Below are positions 44,017-53,184 of a stretch of DNA of 64,000 nucleotides, in pieces. How positions within the stretch are numbered: the stretch's first letter is position 1; the number at the start of each line of letters is the position of its first letter. Source of the DNA: Tabrizicola_A aquatica. GTDB taxonomy: Bacteria > Pseudomonadota > Alphaproteobacteria > Rhodobacterales > Rhodobacteraceae. The notes beneath the pieces are model-generated. The model had not been told where the DNA came from. It searched no databases and was given only the letters and a program-made list of their open reading frames with translations. The position numbers and the translations under genes were made by a program. The stretch lies in NCBI GenBank assembly GCA_965194375.1, contig CBDAEL010000008.1; one strand, written 5' to 3'.

Positions 44017-45363
44017 ATGTTCGATAAAATCCTGATCGCCAACCGGGGCGAGATCGCCCTTCGCGTGATCCGTGCCTGCCGCGAGATGGGGATCAAATCG
44101 GTCGCCGTGCATTCCACGGCAGATACCGATGCGATGCATGTGCGGATGGCCGATGAATCGGTCTGCATCGGGCCTGCGCCCTCTTCGGCAAGCTACCTGT
44201 CCAAGGCTGCCATCATCTCAGCCTGTGAGATCACGGGCGCGCAAGCGGTGCATCCGGGCTATGGGTTTTTGAGCGAGAACGCGAGCTTCGCCCAAGCGTT
44301 GGAAGATCACGGCATCACCTTTATCGGCCCGTCGGCGGAGCATATCCGCATCATGGGCGACAAGATCACCGCCAAGGAAACCGCCAAGGCGCTGGGGATT
44401 CCGGTTGTGCCGGGGTCCGAAGGGGGCGTGCCAGACTTCGAAACCGCGATTGGCGTGGCGGCAGGGATTGGCTTTCCGGTGATCATCAAGGCCACCGCCG
44501 GCGGCGGCGGGCGCGGGATGAAGGTTGCCAAGAACGCCGAAGAGCTGGAAATCGCCTTCCGCACCGCCCGGGCTGAGGCGAAGTCGGCCTTTGGCAATGA
44601 CGAAGTCTATATCGAGAAATATCTGCAAAAGCCCCGCCATATCGAGATTCAGGTCTTTGGCGATGGCAAGGGCAAGGCGGTCCATCTGGGTGAGCGGGAT
44701 TGCTCGCTGCAGCGCCGCCACCAAAAAGTGTTCGAAGAGGCTCCAGGCCCCTGCATCACCCCTGAGATGCGCGCGACAATCGGCAAGGTTTGCGCCGATG
44801 CCGTGGCCAAGATCAACTATATCGGGGCGGGCACCATCGAGTTCCTGTATGAGGATGGCGAGTTCTATTTCATTGAAATGAACACCCGCCTGCAGGTGGA
44901 ACACCCGGTCACCGAAAGCATCTTCGGCGTGGACCTTGTGCGCGAGCAGATCCGCGTGGCCTCGGGAATGGAGATGTCCTTCGGTCAAGAGGATCTGGAA
45001 ATCAACGGCCATTCGATCGAAGTGCGGATCAACGCTGAAAAGATCCCGAACTTCTCGCCCTGCCCCGGCAAGGTAACGCAATATCACGCGCCGGGGGGCC
45101 TTGGCGTGCGGATCGACAGCGCGCTTTATGATGGCTACCGCATCCCGCCCTATTACGACAGCCTGATCGGCAAGCTGATCGTCCACGGCCGCGACCGGCC
45201 CGAGGCGCTGGCACGGTTGAAGCGCGCCTTGGGTGAGTTGATCATCGACGGGGTGGATACGTCGATCCCGCTGTTCCACATGCTCTTGGCCGAGCCCGAG
45301 ATCCAGAACGGCGACTACAACATTCACTGGTTGGAAAAATGGCTGGAAGCAAAGTTCAGCTGA
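44017..45363 (+). CDS. accC: Acetyl-CoA carboxylase biotin carboxylase subunit
   Basis: A 448-residue ATP-grasp enzyme that carboxylates the biotin on AccB. The start MFDKILIANRGEIALRVIRAC, the glycine-rich loop KATAGGGGRGMK, and the active-site FIEMNTRLQVEHPVTE are all intact. Length matches the family. It forms an operon with accB and is followed by a terminator. Confidence 0.97.
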   Translation: MFDKILIANRGEIALRVIRACREMGIKSVAVHSTADTDAMHVRMADESVCIGPAPSSASYLSKAAIISACEITGAQAVHPGYGFLSENASFAQALEDHGITFIGPSAEHIRIMGDKITAKETAKALGIPVVPGSEGGVPDFETAIGVAAGIGFPVIIKATAGGGGRGMKVAKNAEELEIAFRTARAEAKSAFGNDEVYIEKYLQKPRHIEIQVFGDGKGKAVHLGERDCSLQRRHQKVFEEAPGPCITPEMRATIGKVCADAVAKINYIGAGTIEFLYEDGEFYFIEMNTRLQVEHPVTESIFGVDLVREQIRVASGMEMSFGQEDLEINGHSIEVRINAEKIPNFSPCPGKVTQYHAPGGLGVRIDSALYDGYRIPPYYDSLIGKLIVHGRDRPEALARLKRALGELIIDGVDTSIPLFHMLLAEPEIQNGDYNIHWLEKWLEAKFS

Positions 45364-45365
45364 AC

Positions 45366-45388
45366 AAGGGCGCCTGCGGGCGCCCTTT
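45366..45388 (+). terminator. Terminator after accBC
   Basis: A perfect 9-bp stem AAGGGCGCC and GGCGCCCTT with loop TGCG, ending in TTT. Confidence 0.8.
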
Positions 45389-45409
45389 GACTGTCACGCA
45401 CAGGCCCAC

Positions 45410-46072
45410 ATGACGGGCGTGCTGACCCCCAAGCGCCTGTTGGCCGCCTATGCCGCAGGCATCTTTCCGATGGCCGCGACCCGCGACAGCGCCGAAATCC
45501 ATTGGGTGGACCCGCGGCGACGCGGGATCTTTCCGCTCGAGCAATTCCACATCTCGCGCAGCCTGGCCCGCACCATTCGGCGCGGCGGTTTTGCCATCAC
45601 CGTTGACACCGCTTTCGACGGCGTGGTGCGCGCCTGTGCTGACCGGCCGGAAACTTGGATCAATGACGAGATATTCCGACTGTATGGCGAGCTTCACCAG
45701 ATGGGCCAAGCCCATAGCCTTGAAGTCCGGGTCGAGGGTCAGCTGGTTGGCGGCGTCTATGGCGTGACGCTTGGGGCGGCGTTCTTTGGCGAATCCATGT
45801 TCTCGCGGGTGACGAGCGGGTCCAAGATCGCTCTGGCCTTTTTGTGCCATCGGCTGCGGGCGGGGGGATTTCAGCTGTTTGACACCCAGTTCCGGACCCC
45901 ACATCTGGCCAGCCTTGGCGCAATCGAGGTGTCACGCGGGGAGTATCACCGGATGCTGCGCGCTGCGCTGTCGCAAACCGCCCAGTTTGACCCGCCCGGC
46001 TATCAGCCGTCGCTGTCAGCAGTTGCGGGATCGGTGGTCGCTTCGGCTGGGGCATCGGCCCCCTCCTCCTGA
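45410..46072 (+). CDS. aat: Leucyl/phenylalanyl-tRNA--protein transferase
   Basis: A 220-residue enzyme that adds Leu or Phe to N-terminal Lys/Arg of proteins, marking them for ClpS/ClpAP. Key blocks: AAGIFPM, IHWVDPRRRGIFPL, GGVYGVTLGAAFFGESMFS and LFDTQF. Its last 70 bases overlap the 3' end of the opposing DUF2155 gene, so its Ser/Ala-rich tail is encoded against that gene. clpX and clpP lie 1.4 kb away, though Aat acts through ClpA. Confidence 0.94.
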   Translation: MTGVLTPKRLLAAYAAGIFPMAATRDSAEIHWVDPRRRGIFPLEQFHISRSLARTIRRGGFAITVDTAFDGVVRACADRPETWINDEIFRLYGELHQMGQAHSLEVRVEGQLVGGVYGVTLGAAFFGESMFSRVTSGSKIALAFLCHRLRAGGFQLFDTQFRTPHLASLGAIEVSRGEYHRMLRAALSQTAQFDPPGYQPSLSAVAGSVVASAGASAPSS

Positions 46073-46455
46073 ACCGCATCCTCCACCACGGGCAGTGCGA
46101 GTTCGGGCACATCACAGCCCAAAACCCAAACGTCATAGCGCGGATGATCGAGCGCTGAAAGCGCGGGCGCCGTGGCCAGCATCCAACCCGCAAAGACCGG
46201 CGCGGTTGAGGCCGCATCGAGAATGGTCAGATGAGCGTCAGCCTCGGCCACGGTGTTGTCCGCAGGCGAGCGGCAAGAGTCGAGTTGCACGGTCAGCCGA
46301 CCGGTGACCACCGCCTGACCGCGCGCCAAGGTGACATCTTGCACCTCGCCAGTCAGCTTATCCAAAATACGCAGCTTGGCACCCGGCGCCTCTGCCAGCT
46401 CTTGGGCCTGCAACGGCCCCGCCAAACAGAGAAGCGCCAAGGCGAGCAATCTCAT
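46003..46455 (-). CDS. DUF2155 exported protein
   Basis: A 150-residue secreted protein with signal peptide MRLLALALLCLAGPLQAQ. The pattern KLRILDKLTGEVQDVTL, DSCRSP, FAGWMLATAPALSALDHPRYDVWVLGC in part is diagnostic of DUF2155, common in alphaproteobacteria. The acidic Ala-rich tail is encoded in the 70-base overlap with aat. It overlaps the mlaD gene by four bases, so an envelope role linked to lipid transport is plausible. Confidence 0.88.
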   Translation of the reverse strand: MRLLALALLCLAGPLQAQELAEAPGAKLRILDKLTGEVQDVTLARGQAVVTGRLTVQLDSCRSPADNTVAEADAHLTILDAASTAPVFAGWMLATAPALSALDHPRYDVWVLGCDVPELALPVVEDAVQEEGADAPAEATTDPATADSDG

Positions 46456-46922
46456 GGCGCAGCCCCGGCGGCGTCATCCTCGCCACTGCTGCCAACCCAT
46501 TTCATCAAGAGCGTCAGCAGGCTGACCGCCCCTTGGGTGTCTTCGATCTCATCGCCCGAAACCAGCAGCTCTTCAGCGCCGCCCGGAACAAGCTCCACGA
46601 AGTTGCCGCCCAAAAGCCCTTCGGACGAAATCAAAATCGCGGAGTCCGTTGGCAGCTGCACCGCCGCATCCACCTCGATCACGGCGTCGGCGTAATAGGT
46701 TTCGGGGTTCAGCGTCAGCGCGGTGATGGTGCCCACTTTAACCCCGGCCAGCCGCACATCAGACCCGGTGCGAATCCCCTCGGCCGACCGGAACGAGGCG
46801 CTCAGGCTGTAACGCTCCGGCCCGCCAGAGAGCGTGCCACCGCCAACCGACCAGGCCAAAAACCCGATCGCTGCGGCCAAGACCGCCGCACCTGCCAAGA
46901 CCTCTGCGCGATTTTCAGCCAT
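46452..46922 (-). CDS. mlaD: MlaD-family lipid-binding protein (MCE domain)
   Basis: A 156-residue protein anchored by one N-terminal membrane segment (VLAGAAVLAAAIGFLAWSV). The MCE domain follows: YSLSASFRSAEGIRTGSDVRLAGVKVGTI. It would form a hexameric ring carrying phospholipids between membranes, working with MlaE/MlaF encoded at 32481-34015. Start overlaps the upstream stop by one base (TAATG). Confidence 0.92.
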   Translation of the reverse strand: MAENRAEVLAGAAVLAAAIGFLAWSVGGGTLSGGPERYSLSASFRSAEGIRTGSDVRLAGVKVGTITALTLNPETYYADAVIEVDAAVQLPTDSAILISSEGLLGGNFVELVPGGAEELLVSGDEIEDTQGAVSLLTLLMKWVGSSGEDDAAGAAP

Positions 46923-47296
46923 TATTCGGGCTGCCACGCCTCGTAATCGGCGCGCGCCGTGGGCGCGCCAGCACGGATCGAGCCGGTCGGCGCATAGGCA
47001 GCCGCCGTGCCGGTCAAGTTTTCCTGATGCGGCTTTTCCCATGATTTGTGCTTAAGCGGTGCCTTGGTCGGCGGTTGATCCCACGTGAAATGCAGCCAGC
47101 CATGCCAATCGGGCGACACGCGAGACGCCTCGGATTCGCCGTGGTAGATCACCCAGCGGCGTTTCGCGTCGCGGGTTTGGTAGAAGATATTGCCCTGATC
47201 ATCCTCGCCCACACGCACGCCCTTGCGGGCAGTGAAGATCTGGGTGCCCAGCGTCTGGCCGTTCCACCAAGTCAACAGGCGAAGAAGGAAGTTCAT
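46922..47296 (-). CDS. NADH:ubiquinone oxidoreductase accessory subunit, NDUFA12 family
   Basis: A 124-residue protein of the NDUFA12/B17.2 family, a supernumerary complex I subunit in mitochondria and alphaproteobacteria. RKGVRVGEDDQGNIFYQTRD, RRWVIYHG and DWHGWLHFTWDQPPT are the typical blocks. ATG at 47296 has GGAGG five bases upstream; the ATG directly before it is too close to that site. Cotranscribed with mlaD and the DUF2155 gene. Confidence 0.93.
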   Translation of the reverse strand: MNFLLRLLTWWNGQTLGTQIFTARKGVRVGEDDQGNIFYQTRDAKRRWVIYHGESEASRVSPDWHGWLHFTWDQPPTKAPLKHKSWEKPHQENLTGTAAAYAPTGSIRAGAPTARADYEAWQPE

Positions 47297-47395
47297 CATG
47301 GCCTCCGGGGTCGTTTGCCCTGATATGGCCGAAAGGCAGGCCAAGGTCCAGAGGAGTTGGCGGCGAATGGCAAAGAGTCGCTGGAAAACCTATGA

Positions 47396-47422
47396 AAAAA
47401 GCGGGCCAAAGGCCCGCTTTTT
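47396..47422 (-). terminator. Intrinsic terminator after clpX
   Basis: A perfect 12-bp stem AAAAAGCGGGCC and GGCCCGCTTTTT with loop AAA. On the minus strand the stem ends in T5, right after clpX. Confidence 0.9.
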
Positions 47423-47442
47423 GGGTTCGCTTACCGTCCCGA

Positions 47443-48708
47443 TCAGCCTGCCGCAGCGGGTTCCTTGGCCTTGGCCTCGGTGTGCACGATCAAGGGCTTT
47501 GCGCCATTGTTCACAGCCTCTTCGTTGACCACCACCTCTTCGACGCCCTCCAAGCCCGGCAATTCGAACATGGTGTCCAGAAGGATGTCTTCCATGATCG
47601 ACCGCAGGCCGCGCGCACCGGTCTTGCGCTTGATGGCGCGCTTGGCGATGGCCGACAGCGCATCGGTGGTGAAGGTCAGCTTGACGCCTTCGATCTCAAA
47701 CAGACGCTGGTATTGCTTGACCAGCGCATTCTTCGGCTCGGTCAAGATGATGATCAGCGCAGCCTCGTCGAGATCGGTCAGCGTCGCGATCACCGGCAGA
47801 CGGCCGACGAATTCGGGGATCAGGCCGAACTTCAACAGATCTTCCGGCTCCAGCTCTTTGAAAAGCTCGCCCACGCCGCGCGCATCAGGGTCTTTCACAT
47901 CGGCGCCAAAGCCGATGCCTGAACCCTTGTTGCGGTGCGCGATGATCTTTTCAAGGCCGGCAAAGGCCCCGCCACAGATGAACAGGATATTGGTCGTATC
48001 CACCTGCAGGAATTCTTGCTGCGGATGCTTGCGCCCACCCTGCGGCGGCACCGATGCCACGGTGCCTTCCATGATCTTCAAAAGCGCCTGCTGCACGCCC
48101 TCGCCCGACACGTCCCGCGTGATACTGGGATTGTCCGACTTGCGGGTGATCTTGTCGACCTCGTCGATATAGACGATGCCGCGCTGCGCGCGCTCGACGT
48201 TGTATTCGGATGCCTGCAACAGCTTGAGGATGATGTTTTCCACATCCTCACCCACGTAACCGGCTTCGGTCAGGGTGGTTGCATCGGCCATGGTAAAGGG
48301 CACGTCCAAGATCCGCGCCAGCGTCTGGGCCAAAAGCGTCTTGCCGCAGCCGGTGGGGCCGATCAAGAGGATGTTCGACTTCGACAGTTCGATATCTGTC
48401 TTGGAGGAATGGTTCAGCCGCTTGTAGTGGTTGTGCACCGCAACCGACAGCACGCGCTTGGCGTGTTCCTGCCCGATCACATAGTCATCCAGCACTTTGC
48501 AGATGTCGCGCGGGGTCGGAACACCATCGGTGGCCTTCAGCCCCGTGGTCTTTGTCTCCTCGCGGATGATGTCCATGCACAGCTCGACACATTCATCGCA
48601 GATGAACACCGTCGGCCCTGCGATCAGCTTGCGGACCTCATGCTGGCTTTTGCCGCAGAAGGAGCAATAAAGCGTGTTCTTGCTGTCGCTGCCCGAGTTC
48701 GTTGCCAT
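47443..48708 (-). CDS. clpX: ATP-dependent Clp protease ATP-binding subunit ClpX
   Basis: A 421-residue AAA+ unfoldase that feeds proteins to ClpP. The N-terminal zinc domain has C15, C18, C37 and C40. Walker A GPTGCGKT is at 117-124, Walker B IVYIDEVDKI, and the ClpP-binding IGF-type loop lies in KGSGIGFGAD. It follows clpP with a likely terminator between, and has its own terminator. Confidence 0.97.
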   Translation of the reverse strand: MATNSGSDSKNTLYCSFCGKSQHEVRKLIAGPTVFICDECVELCMDIIREETKTTGLKATDGVPTPRDICKVLDDYVIGQEHAKRVLSVAVHNHYKRLNHSSKTDIELSKSNILLIGPTGCGKTLLAQTLARILDVPFTMADATTLTEAGYVGEDVENIILKLLQASEYNVERAQRGIVYIDEVDKITRKSDNPSITRDVSGEGVQQALLKIMEGTVASVPPQGGRKHPQQEFLQVDTTNILFICGGAFAGLEKIIAHRNKGSGIGFGADVKDPDARGVGELFKELEPEDLLKFGLIPEFVGRLPVIATLTDLDEAALIIILTEPKNALVKQYQRLFEIEGVKLTFTTDALSAIAKRAIKRKTGARGLRSIMEDILLDTMFELPGLEGVEEVVVNEEAVNNGAKPLIVHTEAKAKEPAAAG

Positions 48709-48786
48709 GGGTATCCTCTGCCAATCCCCGTCACCGGGCTGTCACGGGAAGTCTAGGATAACCCCCAGACCTCCACAACCAGAAAA

Positions 48787-48816
48787 CCCCCCAAGGCTGG
48801 GCCATCGGGGGGAAAG
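48787..48816 (-). terminator. Possible terminator between clpP and clpX
   Basis: On the minus strand, CCCCCC and GGGGGG arms enclose 14 bases and are followed by TTTT. The loop is long, so clpX may be partly co-transcribed with clpP. Confidence 0.45.
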
Positions 48817-48824
48817 CACTTAAG

Positions 48825-49454
48825 TTACAATGGGGCGTCAGATTTGTCGCGCGGGGCCACGATTTCATCGATCAGGCCCCAATCCTTGGCCTCTTCGGCG
48901 GACATGAAATTATCACGCTCCAAAGCGGCCACCACAGCCTCATAATCGTTGCCAGTGTGCTTGACATAAACTTCGTTCAGCCGCTTTTTCAGCCGCTCCG
49001 TCTCACGCGCGTGAATCAGGATGTCGGTCGCCTGCCCCTGATAGCCGCCCGAGGGCTGGTGCACCATGATGCGGCTGTTCGGCAGGCTAAAGCGCATGCC
49101 CTTTTCGCCAGCGGTCAACAGAAGGCTGCCCATCGACGCCGCCTGACCGATGCACACGGTCGAGACCTTGGGCTTGATGTACTGCATCGTGTCATAGATC
49201 GACATGCCCGATGTTACCACGCCGCCGGGCGAGTTGATGTACATCGAGATTTCCTTCGACGGATTTTCCGCCTCAAGGAACAAAAGCTGCGCCACGATCA
49301 CCGTCGCCATCTCGTCATGCACAGGGCCCGAAACGAAGATGATCCGCTCTTTCAGCAGGCGCGAGAAGATGTCGTAACGGATCGATCCGCGCGCGCTGGT
49401 CTCTTCAACGGTTGGGATGATGAAGTTGTAAAAGGTGGAAACCGGATCTCTCAT
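48825..49454 (-). CDS. clpP: ATP-dependent Clp protease proteolytic subunit
   Basis: A 209-residue serine peptidase forming the ClpP barrel. The catalytic triad is S107 (GQAASMGS), H132 (MVHQPSGG) and D181. The N-terminus FYNFIIPTVEETSARG is typical for alphaproteobacteria. Upstream, 133 bases hold no gene and should contain the promoter; no heat-shock promoter could be identified with confidence. Confidence 0.97.
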   Translation of the reverse strand: MRDPVSTFYNFIIPTVEETSARGSIRYDIFSRLLKERIIFVSGPVHDEMATVIVAQLLFLEAENPSKEISMYINSPGGVVTSGMSIYDTMQYIKPKVSTVCIGQAASMGSLLLTAGEKGMRFSLPNSRIMVHQPSGGYQGQATDILIHARETERLKKRLNEVYVKHTGNDYEAVVAALERDNFMSAEEAKDWGLIDEIVAPRDKSDAPL

Positions 49455-49587
49455 GTCAAACCTGCCTGTCTCGTGTTCGAAGCTTTATCGCCGGATGCTT
49501 GCCAGAGTCTTAGTGTCGCGCGCCGGGGGCTGCAAGGGCACGCGGTTTTTTGCACCCCGGGCGGCCCTGTTCATTGGGGAGCGCCCA

Positions 49588-50193
49588 TTAGCTGAACACC
49601 CGCCGCGCCAAGGCAATCCGCGCCCCGGTGGTGAAAAGACACAAGACCCCGAAGATCACCGCAAGGGGCACAAACGCATCGGGCCAAAGGCATAGGATCA
49701 CGAAAAACCCAATGGTTTCCGTGCCCTCAAGCAACCCCGCCGAATAGTATAGCGACTTTTCCCCTTGCTCCCGCGTCTCGATCCCGCGCTTTTCGGCCAT
49801 GATCGCATAGCCCAGAAATGAAGCCCCGTTGATGTAGAAGGCGGCTAAAAGAAAGGCCGCGGCCAGCGCGGTTCCGTCGTCGCGCAGCGCGAAGGCCAAG
49901 GGAATGGCGGCATAAAAGACGAAATCGCAGACAATATCCAACAGCCCGCCGAAATCGGTCTTCTCTGTGGCCCGCGCCACGGCGCCATCAATTCCATCAG
50001 CCAGCCGCCCGATCATCAGCGGCACCAGCGCCAGAACGCCGGGCAGGCCCGTCGCCAGCAAGGCTGCGGCGATGAGCCCCATGAAGAGGCCAAACAGCGT
50101 CACCTCATGGGCCGAGATACCGCGCTCGGCCAGCATCTGACCTGCCCGGTTCAAGGGGCCATCGATCCATGGCCTGACTTTCGCATCAAACAT
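49588..50193 (-). CDS. CDP-alcohol phosphatidyltransferase family protein (YnjF-like)
   Basis: A 201-residue inner-membrane enzyme with about five to six hydrophobic segments. The catalytic motif D-G-x2-A-R-x8-G-x3-D-x3-D is exact in DGAVARATEKTDFGGLLDIVCD read in two parts. It would join a CDP-linked alcohol or diacylglycerol with a second alcohol. Size and neighbours recall E. coli YnjF, whose gene also lies beside ynjBCD. ATG at 50193 has an AGAGG ribosome site; the longer frame runs into the divergent promoter. Substrate unknown. Confidence 0.9.
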   Translation of the reverse strand: MFDAKVRPWIDGPLNRAGQMLAERGISAHEVTLFGLFMGLIAAALLATGLPGVLALVPLMIGRLADGIDGAVARATEKTDFGGLLDIVCDFVFYAAIPLAFALRDDGTALAAAFLLAAFYINGASFLGYAIMAEKRGIETREQGEKSLYYSAGLLEGTETIGFFVILCLWPDAFVPLAVIFGVLCLFTTGARIALARRVFS

Positions 50194-50284
50194 TACGAAC
50201 CTCTCACGTTTGCGTATGACAGCTTGCCAGCACCGGCGCGCGCCGCCTATCCCTTTGCCGATCACAGTTCTGACAGGGGTTACC

Positions 50285-51499
50285 ATGAACCGCCGCTCCT
50301 TTGGCAAGACCGCGCTTTCCACATTGGCTCTGATGGCCGTTGGCCCCCGCATCGCCTTTGCCGGTGATTGGGACGCGATTCTGTCCGAGGCAAAGGGCCA
50401 GACGGTCTATTGGCACGCCTGGGGCGGAGATCCGAAGATCAACGATTTCATCGCTTTCATCGGGGCCGAGGCGCAGGCGCGCCATGGGGTCATGCTGGAG
50501 CATGTCAAACTCGCCTCCACCGCCGATGCGGTGGCGCGTGTGTTGGCGGAGCGCGATGCGGGTCAGACCACCGGCGGCGCGGTCGATCTGATCTGGATCA
50601 ACGGTGAGAATTTTGCCGCCATGAAGGCGCAGGGTCTGTTGTTTGGCCCCTTTGCCAAAGCGCTGCCGAACTGGCCTTTGGTCGACACTCTAGGCAAACC
50701 TGCAACGGTCACAGATTTCACACTGCCGACCGAAGGTTACGAATCCCCTTGGGCGATGGCGCAACTGGTCTTTGAACATGACAGCGCGACGCTGCCCACC
50801 CCACCCAAAACCCTTGCCGCGCTGCAAGACTGGATCAAGGCCAACCCGGGCCGGTTCACCTATCCCCAACCGCCCGACTATCTGGGCGTGACCTTTCTCA
50901 AGCAGGTGCTTTACGGCACGCTTGCAGATCCAGCGATTTTGCAGGCCCCGCTGGACGCAGCCACCTATGAGGCAACCGTGGCCCCGCTTTGGGCCTTCCT
51001 TGATGACATCCACCCCAGCCTCTGGCGTCAGGCACAGGCCTTCCCCGAGGGTGAACCGGCCTTGGGCCAGCTTTTGGCGGATGGTGAGATTGGCATCTCG
51101 TTTGCCTTCAACCCCGGCCGGGCCAGCGCCGAGATCGCGGCGGGCACCCTGCCTGACACCATCCGCACCTTCGTGCTGGACGGTGGCACCATCGGCAATG
51201 CGAGCTTTGTGGCCATTCCCTTCAACGCCGCCCATCAGGCAGGCGCACAGGTGATCGCCAATCTGATCCTTGATCCGGCCATTCAGGCCGCAGCCCAAGA
51301 CCCCGCGACCTCGGGCTTTCAGACCGTGCTGAACCTCAACGCCCTTACCGCCGAGGATCGCGCGCCCTTTGATGCGCTGACGCTTGGCCCGGCCACGCTG
51401 TCGCCCGCCGATCTGGGCCCGGTGCTGCTCGAGCCGCATGCCAGCTGGATGGTCAAGATCGCCGAGGATTGGGCGCAGCGCTACGGTGTCGCGCAGTGA
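50285..51499 (+). CDS. ynjB: ABC transporter substrate-binding protein, YnjB-like
   Basis: A 404-residue periplasmic binding protein. The N-terminus MNRRSFGKTALSTLALMAV carries a twin-arginine motif (RRSFGK), so export by Tat is likely. The mature protein (VYWHAWGGDPKINDFIAF) resembles YnjB and other type-2 ligand-binding proteins. AGGGG ribosome site before ATG. It heads an operon with a double-length permease and an ATPase. The ligand is not known for YnjB either. Confidence 0.85.
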   Translation: MNRRSFGKTALSTLALMAVGPRIAFAGDWDAILSEAKGQTVYWHAWGGDPKINDFIAFIGAEAQARHGVMLEHVKLASTADAVARVLAERDAGQTTGGAVDLIWINGENFAAMKAQGLLFGPFAKALPNWPLVDTLGKPATVTDFTLPTEGYESPWAMAQLVFEHDSATLPTPPKTLAALQDWIKANPGRFTYPQPPDYLGVTFLKQVLYGTLADPAILQAPLDAATYEATVAPLWAFLDDIHPSLWRQAQAFPEGEPALGQLLADGEIGISFAFNPGRASAEIAAGTLPDTIRTFVLDGGTIGNASFVAIPFNAAHQAGAQVIANLILDPAIQAAAQDPATSGFQTVLNLNALTAEDRAPFDALTLGPATLSPADLGPVLLEPHASWMVKIAEDWAQRYGVAQ

Positions 51500-53184
51500 G
51501 CTTTGCGGGCCGGTCCCATGGTGTGGGGTTGCTGGCCCTTGCGCCCGGCCTGATGCTGGCCGGTCTGGCGCTGCCCATCGCAGCCGGGCTGGCCGGGACG
51601 TTGGCCCCAGCCGTGTCCGGCCACGGGTTTGCAACGCTTGGCCAATGGCCCGGCCTGCCCCGCGCGCTCTCCTTGTCGGTCGGCACGGGTCTGATTTCGA
51701 CGCTGGCGGCGCTGGCGATTACGGTCCTGATGATTGCCGCCTTGCATGATCGGCCGGGCTTTGTGGCCTTTCGCCGGGTCCTGTCGCCCCTGTTGGCGCT
51801 GCCCCATGCCGCCGCCGCACTGGGGCTGGCCTTTCTGGTGGCGCCCTCGGGCTGGCTCGTGCGGCTGATCTCGCCTTGGGCCACCGGCTGGAACACCCCG
51901 CCTGATCTCTTGATCCTGAACGACCCCATGGGCATCGCCCTGACGCTGGGACTCGTTGCCAAGGAAGTGCCATTCCTGATGCTGATGGCGCTGGCAATCT
52001 TGCCGCAAACCGACATCGCCCAGCGCGGCCAGATCGCGGCCAGTTTGGGCTATGGCCGGGTCATGGGATTTGTGCTGTCGACCCTGCCAGCGCTTTACAG
52101 GGGCCTGCGGCTGCCCGTCTTTGCCGTGCTCGCCTATGGCATGACCAATGTCGATATGGCGATGATCCTTGGGCCAACGCTGCCACCCAGTTTGGCGGTG
52201 CAGATCACCGACTGGATGGGTGCGCCCAGCTTGCAGCATCTGTCCACCGCCGCCGCAGGGTCCTTGGTGCAACTGGCCCTTGTCGCGGCCACGCTGGCGC
52301 TTTGGCTTGGGGCCGAAGTGGTACTTGCCCCCCTGATCCCGGTACTGGCCGCTGCGGGCCTGCGCGCCCGCGCGCTGGATGCGCCGATGGCCGTGTTGGC
52401 CGGGCTGATGGCAGGCCTGATCGCCCTTGGCCTTTTCGCAGGCATGACGGGACTGGCCTTGTGGTCTTTCGCCGGGCTCTGGCAGTTTCCCGATGCCCTG
52501 CCCGAGACCCTCAGTTTGAAAACATGGACAAAGGCCGCGCCCGACCTTGCACAGCAAAGCGCCACCACCCTTGCCATTGCGCTTGCCGCCAGCCTTGGCG
52601 CGCTGGCGCTGGCCTTGGCGGCATTGGAGGCCGAGGCTCGCCAAGGTCGACCGATTGGTGCCGTATGGCTGATCTATCTGCCCCTCATCATGCCGCAAGT
52701 GGCCTTTCTGCCGGGGCTTCAGGTCATGGCGCTGCATCTGGGTGCCAAAGGGAGTGCGGCCACCGTGGCCGCTGCACATCTGATCTTTGTGCTGCCCTAT
52801 GTCTGGCTGTCGCTGGCCCCAGCGTTTCGCGGTTGGGATGGGCGCATCGGCCTGACCGCCGCCGCCATGGGCACAAAGCCTGCACGCATCTTCTGGCGGC
52901 TGCGCCTGCCCATGCTACTGGCCCCCGTTTTGACCGCGCTATCCGTCGGGGTGGCGGTGTCGGTCGGCCAATACCTGCCCACCCTGATGCTGGGCGGGGG
53001 GCGGGTGGAAACCCTGACGACCGAGGCCGTCGCGCTGTCCTCGGGCGGTGATCGCCGCCTGATCGGGGCCACGGCGCTTTTACAAATGGCGCTGCCAGCC
53101 TTGGGCTTTGCCCTTGCAATGGGCCTGCCACGCCTGATCTTTCGCCACCGCCGCGCAATGCTGGCCGAACGGAGTGCCGCTTGA
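51496..53184 (+). CDS. ynjC: ABC transporter permease, YnjC-like (two-domain)
   Basis: A 562-residue membrane protein made of two fused permease domains, each with several hydrophobic segments and a coupling loop (AASLGYGRVMGFVLSTLP in the first, AAAMGTKPARIFWRLRLP in the second). This architecture matches YnjC and ThiP; length and neighbours favour YnjC. The GTG start overlaps the ynjB stop (GTGA). One polypeptide would form the whole pore. Confidence 0.87.
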   Translation: MSFAGRSHGVGLLALAPGLMLAGLALPIAAGLAGTLAPAVSGHGFATLGQWPGLPRALSLSVGTGLISTLAALAITVLMIAALHDRPGFVAFRRVLSPLLALPHAAAALGLAFLVAPSGWLVRLISPWATGWNTPPDLLILNDPMGIALTLGLVAKEVPFLMLMALAILPQTDIAQRGQIAASLGYGRVMGFVLSTLPALYRGLRLPVFAVLAYGMTNVDMAMILGPTLPPSLAVQITDWMGAPSLQHLSTAAAGSLVQLALVAATLALWLGAEVVLAPLIPVLAAAGLRARALDAPMAVLAGLMAGLIALGLFAGMTGLALWSFAGLWQFPDALPETLSLKTWTKAAPDLAQQSATTLAIALAASLGALALALAALEAEARQGRPIGAVWLIYLPLIMPQVAFLPGLQVMALHLGAKGSAATVAAAHLIFVLPYVWLSLAPAFRGWDGRIGLTAAAMGTKPARIFWRLRLPMLLAPVLTALSVGVAVSVGQYLPTLMLGGGRVETLTTEAVALSSGGDRRLIGATALLQMALPALGFALAMGLPRLIFRHRRAMLAERSAA

